DNA from: an uncultured Sphingomonas sp.
Lineage (GTDB): Bacteria > Pseudomonadota > Alphaproteobacteria > Sphingomonadales > Sphingomonadaceae
NCBI GenBank assembly: GCA_946482655.1
Contig: CAMLSA010000084.1
Coordinates: 1-14,417, forward strand
DNA: 14,417 nt
Reading direction: 5' to 3'
This document shows positions 7,701 through 13,236 of this stretch, one piece after another. Numbering within the stretch: the first letter of the stretch is position 1; each line of letters begins with the position of its first letter. The position numbers and the translations under genes are program-made. Below the pieces are notes generated by a model. It did not search any database and was not told the DNA's origin. It saw only the letters and a list, made by a program, of their open reading frames with translations.

Positions 7701-9370
7701 GGGATCTCCTCGAGCACGCGAAAGCCGAAATTCTCGAGCACCGGCACGGCTTCGGAGAGCGGGATCAGCGCCCCTAGCCGGTAGATCTTGAGCCGCAACC
7801 GGTTCGCCGGATCGCGTTCGCCGCGGTAGAGCCGGCAGCCTCGCGCGCCGCCGTCGGAAAGAGTGGCCAACCGCAAAATATCCGTCGCGGCCTCGGCCGG
7901 GCTCGAATGGGTTCGATAGGCGCTCGGAAAGGCTCCGGCATAATCGATCGCCAGCCGCGCGGCCCGGCTGGGGGGCTCGATTTCGGCGATCCTGGCTTCG
8001 ACGGCCGGCTCCCAGCCGCGCAGCATTTCGGTCAGCCGCGCATCGAGTGGGCCATTGTCGGGCACGGTCGCGCCCGGCGCCAGATCGAGCATGTAGCGGA
8101 GCTGCGCGATATCCCCTTCGCCGAGCTGGAGCGACCAATTGACGAGCGTGCCGCCCGAAGCCTCGATCAGCATCTCGCCGATCGCGACGCGGCCCTCCGT
8201 CGTCAGCAGTTCGCGCGGCAGCCAGACGAACGCGACGAGATGCTCGCCCAGGATCGAGCGGGCGATCTCGAGGCGCGGCCGTGGCCGATCGACGAGCGAC
8301 ATCGAGATCAATGCGACCCGATCGAGCGCCTCGGCAGGCAAGGCCAGGGCCAGGTCGTGCGGCAGCTCCGACAGCGCGTGGTGGAGCGCCTTGCCGGCAT
8401 GACCCCTTGGATCGAATCCCAGCCTCTGCTCGATCGCGTCAAGGCGGGTGCGGAGAACCGGAATCTCCTCGGCCGGCGTGCGTAGCGCGGCGCTGGTCCA
8501 CAGGCCGGCATGGATCGACAAGGCCACGACATTCTTGCCCTGGCGCACCGGGGTCACGATCAGATCGAGCGGCGCGCGACGGTGGACGGTCGAACGGCAA
8601 TCGGCCTTGAGCAGAAGCGGAGCGCTGCCGCCCTGCTCGAACCAGGCGATCGCCGCCTTCGCGCTGTACTCGCGCCACAGCTTCGGATCGCCGACCCGCA
8701 AGATACCGAGCTTGTCACGCGGTTCGCCGTTCACCGGGTCGATGCGATGGCCGAGCAGGGTAAGATTGCCATCGAGCAGCCAGCGCACCAGCGCGGCGCC
8801 CTCGCCGTCGGGCAGCAGCTCGGCGTCGTCGCGCATGGCCACCTGCATCTGCTGCCAGTCGCGGACCGCGGCGCGGACGTCGGTGAGCACCGCGTGAAGT
8901 GCGCGGACCAGCTCCTGACGCTCGCGCGCATCGACGCGCTCGGCTTCGAGATAGATCAGCGACTCTCGGCGTTCGCCGATGGCGACCTGTTCGGGAATGT
9001 CGATCAACATGCCGTCCTCGCCGCGCCGAACGGGGGCGACAGGATGAAGCAGGCGGCGCACTTCGACGCCGCGCGCCGCGAGCGCGGCGGAGACCGAATC
9101 GACCAGGAAGGGCATGTCGTCGTTGACCACGGCGATTCGCATCAGGCGGCGGCCGTCGATGTTGCCCGCTATGCTCTGGATGGCGATTGCGGGGGTTCCC
9201 GGCTGGCGGCGTCGCGCCGTCTGGGCGAGGAAGGATGCAGCCTGGGCGAGCTGCTCGCCGGTCAGGTCCGCCACCTCGCCGGGCAGCGCGCCGGCCGTCA
9301 GCGCTTTGGCCAAAATGCCGGTGAGGTCGCCCTTGCCTGACGCCGAGCGCGTCGAAATCTCGCCGTCCAT
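4709..9370 (-). CDS. gdhZ: NAD-specific glutamate dehydrogenase, large (about 170 kDa) class
   Basis: Oxidatively deaminates glutamate to 2-oxoglutarate and ammonia, mainly a catabolic, cytosolic reaction. The 1,553-residue product fits the GDH-180 class (Caulobacter gdhZ, Pseudomonas gdhB). The N-terminal roughly 690 residues are the regulatory/ACT-like part ([20 protein letters not shown] near residue 78). The central catalytic part has [15 protein letters not shown] (about 763), the active-site segment [20 protein letters not shown] (about 782-801) with the lysines common to amino-acid dehydrogenases, [11 protein letters not shown] (about 932), and [15 protein letters not shown] then [23 protein letters not shown] (about 1080-1115). 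The C-terminal roughly 400 residues are helical. The frame extends 31 codons further upstream, but ATG 9370 has an AGGAG 9 bases before it and starts a sensible N-terminus. No frameshift is seen. It is likely its own transcript. Confidence 0.96.
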   Translation of the reverse strand: [1553 protein letters not shown]

Positions 9371-9379
9371 GAAGCTCCA

Positions 9380-9384
9380 CTCCT
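9380..9384 (-). promoter_or_regulatory. Shine-Dalgarno deciding the glutamate dehydrogenase start
   Basis: On the minus strand this reads AGGAG, 9 bases before ATG 9370. Upstream alternatives in the same frame have no such element. A small hairpin TCCGG/CCGGA (9395-9409) lies just upstream in the leader. Confidence 0.6.
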
Positions 9385-9560
9385 GCTCGCCGCGTCCGGT
9401 TTCGCCGGAACGGTTCAGATGAGGATGTGTCGCCGATATGGACCTGCGGCATGGGGGTCGCAAGCATCGGCATCGGCTTCAGCGATATTCGCAATGGACG
9501 TGCGGAGATGCACCGCCGCGATCATTTCATGGCCGCAGCGGGTGCGCCGACGTAATTTTC

Positions 9561-10796
9561 TCAGGCGCTGAAGCGCTGCAGCGCCTTGTCGACGATCCCG
9601 CGCTCGACGATCGGCCGAGACACGATAGCGACCTTGCCGTCGGGCTCGCGCCGCGCGACCAGCAGCATGATGTCACCATCGACCTCGCCGATGTCGACGA
9701 CCGCGCGGGGCTGGGCGCTGCCCAGCATCATCCGGGCCGATTGAGCCAGATCGACCTTGAGCGCCGGGCGCCGTTCGCCGCGCTCGACGGCGACCACGGC
9801 CTTGATACCGCCCGCAAGCCCGCTCAGCCAAGGCTCGACCATCCCGGCGGCGAGGCACAGGCGGTGGGCATGGGTGAGCACCGCGGCGAACTCCGTAAGG
9901 CGCTTGCGGTCATAGTCACGGCCGAACACCAGCTTGACGATCGGCGTCATCGGCGCGCGCGCCTGGGGCACGATCCCGGCTTCGGCGATCAGGGCGGAAT
10001 AGCCTCGCGGATCGGCGAAGGCGGCCAGGGCGACGTCATAGGCAAAGGACAGCGCGCGATAGAGCGCCTGGCGGCTGCGACCCTCGCTGTCGCGCGCTTC
10101 GAACGCGAGTTCGCGCGCATCCTCGATCAGTTCGGCCAGCGGAGGTTCCTCATCGACGAACGCGGGGGCGGGCTTCGCCTCGACCACGGCGGTCGCGGGC
10201 ACCGGTCGCGCCGGGCCCGCGAAGGCGGTGGTCACTGCTTGGACGATATCGGGCGCAAGAACCTGCTCGAGCGGCTCTTTCCAATTGATTACGCCATGGA
10301 TCAGGTCGATCACCTGTCCATTAGAGGAATAGGGCATGAGAATGCCGCGATAGAGCACAGGCTGGCCGCGATGGCTGATGAACTCGGCCTCGAAGCCGAC
10401 CGGTGCGCGATTTTCGAGAATCTCGGCATAATGGCCGGTAAGCCGCGACAGCAGCGAGCGCGCGGGGACATCGGCGACGGTTTCGACGCTGGTGTCAAGC
10501 TCGCCCTCGTCGCGCAGGGCCTCGCCGAGAAAGGCGATCGTGGGGTTGGCGTGATCCGCCGAGAAATCGAGCAGCACCGAATGAGGCCCGAACTCGCCGA
10601 ACGCTTCAGATTCGAGATCGACGATGGTCGGAAAATTGCGGCCGTCGAGCAGCGACAGCCACATCTCGTAGGCGCGCACATGCATGCGCCGCTCGTCGGT
10701 GCCGATCATCGGCGGCAAGTCCATGCACGGTTCCTCGGCCGCCGGAAAATTCCAGTCGGCCAGGTGGTCGGCAGTGAACGAGCGGTAATCTTCCAT
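9561..10796 (-). CDS. PAS-domain protein (PAS_5-like) with an unassigned C-terminal half
   Basis: A 411-residue soluble protein from the chosen start. Residues about 41-173 look like the alphaproteobacterial PAS_5 sensor fold: MWLSLLDGRNFPTIVDLE, PHSVLLDF, LSRLTGHYAEILENRAPVGFEAEF, GQPVLYRGILMPYSSNGQVIDLIHGVINWKE. A Pro/Ala/Val/Glu linker (about 193-220) leads to a second half with conserved-looking text such as RAPMTPIVKLVFGRDYDRKRLTEFAAVLTHAHRLCL, which is neither a histidine kinase, GGDEF, EAL nor HTH as far as I can see. The ligand and output are therefore unknown. In-frame ATGs at 10856 and 10814 lack a ribosome-binding site; 10796 has GAGG 8 bases upstream. It lies 190 bp before the glutamate dehydrogenase on the same strand and back-to-back with tRNA-Thr, so a link to nitrogen metabolism is possible but unproven. 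Confidence 0.75.
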   Translation of the reverse strand: MEDYRSFTADHLADWNFPAAEEPCMDLPPMIGTDERRMHVRAYEMWLSLLDGRNFPTIVDLESEAFGEFGPHSVLLDFSADHANPTIAFLGEALRDEGELDTSVETVADVPARSLLSRLTGHYAEILENRAPVGFEAEFISHRGQPVLYRGILMPYSSNGQVIDLIHGVINWKEPLEQVLAPDIVQAVTTAFAGPARPVPATAVVEAKPAPAFVDEEPPLAELIEDARELAFEARDSEGRSRQALYRALSFAYDVALAAFADPRGYSALIAEAGIVPQARAPMTPIVKLVFGRDYDRKRLTEFAAVLTHAHRLCLAAGMVEPWLSGLAGGIKAVVAVERGERRPALKVDLAQSARMMLGSAQPRAVVDIGEVDGDIMLLVARREPDGKVAIVSRPIVERGIVDKALQRFSA

Positions 10797-10804
10797 CAGC
10801 GGAT

Positions 10805-10808
10805 CCTC
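10805..10808 (-). promoter_or_regulatory. Shine-Dalgarno supporting the PAS-protein start at 10796
   Basis: Reads GAGG(AT) on the minus strand, 8 bases before ATG 10796. The two earlier in-frame ATGs have C/G-rich leaders without a purine block. It falls inside the coding frame if an earlier start is used. Confidence 0.4.
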
Positions 10809-10924
10809 GAACATGGGCGGCCCGAGTCCGGAAAGGCCACCATATCCCCGCACCATGCGCCCGGTCGAGTTGAGGATTGGTAAAGGCCGCGAGATTCCTG
10901 AGGCTGCGCTGCGCGGCCGTGCGC

Positions 10925-10952
10925 TTGAACAAACGAGCGAGCGCTGTTAAGG
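10925..10952 (+). promoter_or_regulatory. Possible promoter of tRNA-Thr
   Basis: TTGAAC at 10925-10930 is followed after 16 bases by TTAAGG at 10947-10952, and the mature tRNA begins 14 bases later. The -10 match is weak. A promoter must lie here because the gene upstream is transcribed away. Confidence 0.3.
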
Positions 10953-10966
10953 GGCCGCTCCGGTTA

Positions 10967-11042
10967 GCCGCTTTAGCTCAGTTGGTAGAGCATCGCATTC
11001 GTAATGCGGGGGTCACAGGTTCGAGTCCTGTAAGCGGCACCA
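10967..11042 (+). tRNA. tRNA-Thr, anticodon CGU
   Basis: A 76-base cloverleaf folds without mismatches in the acceptor stem (GCCGCTT with AAGCGGC). The D arm contains GCTCAGTTGGTAGAGC. The anticodon stem TCGCA/TGCGG closes with one T-G pair around the loop TTCGTAA, giving anticodon CGT at 11000-11002, which reads ACG. The T arm is ACAGG/CCTGT with loop TTCGAGT; discriminator A11039 and CCA (11040-11042) are encoded. It has its own terminator at 11064. Its 3' half is repeated at 11833-11878, so this copy is the reconstituted target of an old integration event. Confidence 0.97.
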
Positions 11043-11044
11043 TC
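10998..11044 (+). repeat. Direct repeat copy 1 (tRNA-Thr 3' half, att-like)
   Basis: From the anticodon loop to two bases past CCA. It aligns with 11833-11878; bases 11009-11035 are identical to 11844-11870 over 27 bp. Differences elsewhere are two substitutions and one missing G. Confidence 0.85.
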
Positions 11045-11063
11045 CCTTCAGCAGTATAAGAGC

Positions 11064-11086
11064 GCGCTTCCTGCGGGAGCGCTTTT
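11064..11086 (+). terminator. Rho-independent terminator of tRNA-Thr
   Basis: An 8-bp stem GCGCTTCC/GGGAGCGC (one T-G pair) with a TGC loop is followed directly by TTTT (11083-11086). It begins 22 bases after the CCA end of the tRNA. Confidence 0.8.
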
Positions 11087-11180
11087 CGGCTGTTTCCAGC
11101 AGTGGGAAGCGAGTGGGACGGCGCTGACAGCGCGAATACAAAAAGCTTGTAATGCAGGATTGTATTTGTACACTATATGT

Positions 11181-11197
11181 TCCATATGAATTATGGA
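11181..11197. promoter_or_regulatory. 17-bp dyad, possible operator
   Basis: TCCATA and TATGGA are perfect inverted arms around a 5-base centre, placed at the downstream edge of the AT-rich promoter-like block. This is where a repressor could overlap the start of transcription. No regulator gene is adjacent. Confidence 0.3.
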
Positions 11198-11318
11198 GAA
11201 TCGAAAGGCCAACTGTGAAGCATCCTCATTGGGCGATACTGGTGCGTCGATCGCTCGAACAATAAGTAACGGTCGAGAAATTATACAACAGCGATTTGGA
11301 GGTGAATCCAGATCGGAC

Positions 11319-11340
11319 TCGCTCGCTGATCAGCGAGCGA
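11319..11340. repeat. Perfect 22-bp palindrome
   Basis: The half-site TCGCTCGCTGA is followed at once by its exact reverse complement, centred on GATC between 11329 and 11330. There is no loop and no T-run, so it looks more like a protein-binding site or recombination/origin-type element than a terminator. Confidence 0.6.
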
Positions 11341-11455
11341 ATGTGGAAGGCCGAAATGCCGGAAAGCGTATTTACGATGCGGCATCGGGAACTCATCAAT
11401 GTAGTGCCGCCTGCGAGCAATTCCGGCCTAAAGGTTTGGATGAGAGGTACTGGAA

Positions 11456-11623
11456 ATGAGGCGGCGCGCGGTTGTCTGGGTGAGTATCGCGATTGCCCTG
11501 TGCGTGGGCTGGTGGGCGAGAGGCTTTATGGCCGTGGACGCTTGCCTCGACGCCGGAGGGCGTTGGGAAGCTCGTGGGGGATTCTGCGACGGTGCCCATT
11601 CGGAGGAACTCGATAGTAAGTAG
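11456..11623 (+). CDS. Small Cys/Trp-containing membrane or secreted protein, 55 aa
   Basis: An ATG with AGAGG 8 bases upstream opens a 55-codon frame ending in TAG. Residues 2-4 are Arg-Arg-Arg, residues 5-20 are hydrophobic with Trp at 8, 19 and 20 (AVVWVSIAIALCVGWW), giving a signal-anchor-like N-terminus. The rest, VDACLDAGGRWEARGGFCDG (27-46), has Cys30 and Cys44 spaced around a GGRW turn. I recall similar short C-L-D-x-G-G-x-W...C tails in hypothetical proteins of sphingomonads and their phages, but this is from memory, not a search. If exported, Cys30 and Cys44 could pair. It is the only good gene candidate in the tRNA-bounded segment. Function unknown; it is shorter than most gene callers report. 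Confidence 0.55.
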   Translation: MRRRAVVWVSIAIALCVGWWARGFMAVDACLDAGGRWEARGGFCDGAHSEELDSK

Positions 11624-11832
11624 CGTGGCTCACTTATGAGAGACGCCTGACACCAGTAGGTTGGCAGTAGGTGGATTTTACGAAAACTTTCCTCCTAAAG
11701 TGCTTTCCGTAGGAAGTGTCTCGGCGACGGCATTATGTTGCAGTGGGAAGGAATTGTGAAGGCGCTCTTGGGGAGGATCAGATCGCCTAAGGCGCTTCGA
11801 TTTTCCGGTGCTACCGGACGTCGAGACGGACC

Positions 11833-11878
11833 TTCGCAATGCCGGGGTCACAGGTTCGAGTCCTGTAAGCGCACCATC
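11833..11878 (+). repeat. Direct repeat copy 2: degenerate 3' half of tRNA-Thr (att-like)
   Basis: It matches 10998-11044 from the anticodon loop through CCA, with substitutions at 11837 and 11843 and one G missing in the acceptor strand (AAGCGC in place of AAGCGGC). The T arm and CCA are intact. No matching 5' half of tRNA-Thr is present, so it is not a functional tRNA-Thr. Confidence 0.85.
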
Positions 11879-12092
11879 GGACATTCCTTCATCATTCCAA
11901 ACCCTTAGAAACACCGGAAATTCTTGCGCCATAACATCCCTGGCGGTTGGGTGGTGTTCGCGTTCATGCCCCCGCAAAACCACGCTCGTGGAAGCCCACC
12001 GGAAGCGCGACGAAGCCCGCGCATTAACAGCACCTATGACGATATGCCGGCGGCGACGCGCAGAGTTTTTTCGCAAGACCGTCATTCGCACG

Positions 12093-12122
12093 TGGTTTTG
12101 GTCGAATTGCATCGACTATGAT
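12093..12122 (+). promoter_or_regulatory. Possible promoter of the SDR gene
   Basis: TATGAT at 12117-12122 matches a -10 at five of six positions; TGGTTT at 12093-12098 is a weak -35 with 18-base spacing. It lies about 70 bases before the start codon. Confidence 0.25.
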
Positions 12123-12192
12123 TCCGGCGGACATGTGCCAATCATGATTCGCCGGGGAACGCCGGCGCCTGATCGATCGAGAGGAAACTGAA

Positions 12193-13149
12193 ATGGCAAG
12201 TGAATTTCCGACGGCGGACGAGGTTCTTTCGGACATCGATCTTCACGGCAAGCGCTATTTGATCACGGGCGTGACCGCGGGCCTGGGCACCGAGACCGCC
12301 CGTGCCCTCGTCGCGCGCGGGGCGTCCGTCGTCGGTACGGCCCGCGATCTGGACAAGGCAAGGACGGCCGTCGAGCCGGTCATCAGCGCCGCCGCCACAT
12401 CGCGCGGCAGCCTGGAACTGGTTGAGCTCGATCTCGGCTCGCTTGCCAATGTGCGCGCCTGTGCGGCGAAGCTGCTCGACGACGGGCGGCCGTTCGACGC
12501 GATCATCGCCAATGCCGGGGTGCTGGCACTGCCGCAACGGACCACCGCCGATGGCTTCGAAACCCACTTCGGCGTCAATCACCTGGGGCATTTCGAACTG
12601 ATCAACGCCCTGCTTCCGCTGCTGCGTCCAGGCTCGCGTGTGGTGATGCTCTCCGCCTCGGGACACAGCATGTCCGATATCGATCTCGGCGATCTCAACT
12701 ATCGACAAGCGCCCTATAGCGATATCATCGCCTATTGCCGCTCCAAGACGGCCAACATCCTGTTCGCGGTCGAGTTCGACCGGCGGCATCGCGCCGACGG
12801 CGTGCGTGCGACAGCGCTCCATCCCGGAGTGATCCAGACTGAGCTGGCGCGCAATCTTTCGCCCGAGATCGGCACCGAACTGATGAAGATCGTCGCAGCG
12901 CAGTTCGGCACGGACGCGTCCCTCCCGTGGCGCGCGAAGACGCTGCAGGAAGGTGCCGCCACGACGGTATGGGCGGCGGTGGTCGCCGATCCCGATGCGA
13001 TCGGCGCACAATATTGCGAAGACTGCAGCGTCGCGCAGCCGACCGACGATCGTCGCGCGAGCGGCGGCGTCCGGAGCTATGCCCTGGATCCGGCGCGCGC
13101 GAAGATCCTGTGGGAGCGCAGCGAGGCATTAATCGCCGAGGCCGGCTGA
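12193..13149 (+). CDS. Short-chain dehydrogenase/reductase, retinol dehydrogenase-like
   Basis: A 318-residue cytosolic oxidoreductase of the longer SDR group resembling retinol/protochlorophyllide-type enzymes. Seen: cofactor motif TGVTAGLG at 25-32, ARD at 50-52 (Arg after the second strand, hinting at NADP(H)), LDLGS at 79-83, NAG at 107-109, FGVNHLGHF at 126-134, Ser154/Ser156 in LSASGH, and the catalytic Tyr181 and Lys185 in YCRSK. LHPGVIQTEL follows, then a long C-terminal part ending in an SDR-specific YALDPARAKILWERSEALI. GAGGAA lies 6 bases before the ATG. It stands alone, converging on the enoyl-CoA hydratase 87 bp downstream. Substrate unknown; such proteins are often annotated from sequence alone as generic oxidoreductases. 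Confidence 0.88.
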   Translation: MASEFPTADEVLSDIDLHGKRYLITGVTAGLGTETARALVARGASVVGTARDLDKARTAVEPVISAAATSRGSLELVELDLGSLANVRACAAKLLDDGRPFDAIIANAGVLALPQRTTADGFETHFGVNHLGHFELINALLPLLRPGSRVVMLSASGHSMSDIDLGDLNYRQAPYSDIIAYCRSKTANILFAVEFDRRHRADGVRATALHPGVIQTELARNLSPEIGTELMKIVAAQFGTDASLPWRAKTLQEGAATTVWAAVVADPDAIGAQYCEDCSVAQPTDDRRASGGVRSYALDPARAKILWERSEALIAEAG

Positions 13150-13236
13150 CTCCGTTCGGCGTGACGGCATCGCTGATCCTGAGCTGTTCGGTCATATGCA
13201 CCGCATGATCGACCAGAGCCGAGTCGGCAGACCGGA

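Larger units (their letters stand above)
11087..11455. other. Gene-poor 369-bp stretch with promoter-like AT patch and palindromes
   Basis: No convincing coding region. Seen: a 5-bp hairpin GCGCT/AGCGC (11121-11133); an AT-rich block around 11141-11200 with TTGTAA at 11147 and TACACT at 11169 (16-base spacing), a possible plus-strand promoter; the dyad TCCATA-tgaat-TATGGA (11181-11197); and a perfect 22-bp palindrome (11319-11340). Frames of 88 codons (11193) and 106 codons (11296, TTG start) pass through but show no family resemblance and uneven codon use. It may be the decayed upstream part of the element or the leader of the small gene at 11456. Confidence 0.45.
11043..11878. mobile_element. 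Possible remnant of a tRNA-integrated element (about 0.8 kb, no integrase)
   Basis: The segment is bounded by the intact tRNA-Thr and by a degenerate copy of its 3' half, with a period of 835 bp. Integrases of the tyrosine-recombinase type that target tRNA genes leave this arrangement: a restored tRNA at one end and a 3'-fragment at the other. The interior differs from its surroundings, with an AT-rich patch (11 G/C in 40 bases at 11161-11200), no large gene, a 22-bp perfect palindrome and one small ORF. No integrase, relaxase or phage gene is left, and the repeat copies have diverged, so it would be an old, deleted, immobile element. A simple local duplication of the tRNA end is the alternative. 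Confidence 0.4.
11624..12192. other. Intergenic region of 569 bp containing the distal tRNA-Thr fragment
   Basis: No gene supported. It contains a small hairpin CGCC-taa-GGCG (11784-11794), a hairpin TCCGG/CCGGA at about 11803-11817, the tRNA-Thr 3' copy (11833-11878), then about 300 bp of ordinary sequence leading to the SDR gene. Long frames on both strands here (11678-12112 minus; 11808-12191 plus) run through the tRNA fragment and give the text typical of mis-called tRNA reads (NAGVTGSSPV; GLEPVTPALRR), so they are rejected. Confidence 0.6.

Noticed and set aside
9438..10883. 481-codon plus-strand frame opposite the PAS protein
   Set aside because: Antisense shadow; composition rich in Arg, His, Asp and Gly, no domain. 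The minus-strand reading has a PAS pattern.
10877..11059. 60-codon plus-strand frame overlapping tRNA-Thr
   Set aside because: Reads through the tRNA itself (AQLVEHRIRNAGVTGSSPV); the RNA gene explains it.
11193..11459. 88-codon plus-strand frame downstream of the AT-rich promoter-like patch
   Set aside because: Starts within the TCCATA/TATGGA dyad, lacks an SD, and shows no hydrophobic or domain pattern; kept only as a weak possibility.
11678..12112. 144-codon minus-strand frame over the tRNA fragment
   Set aside because: Contains GLEPVTPALRR, typical of spurious proteins read antisense through tRNA 3' ends; no support elsewhere.
11808..12191. 127-codon plus-strand frame through the tRNA fragment up to the SDR gene
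   Set aside because: Contains NAGVTGSSPV, the usual artefact of translating a tRNA 3' end; no family and no ribosome-binding site.
12142..13011. 289-codon minus-strand frame opposite the SDR gene
   Set aside because: Antisense shadow of a gene with intact SDR motifs and a good ribosome-binding site.
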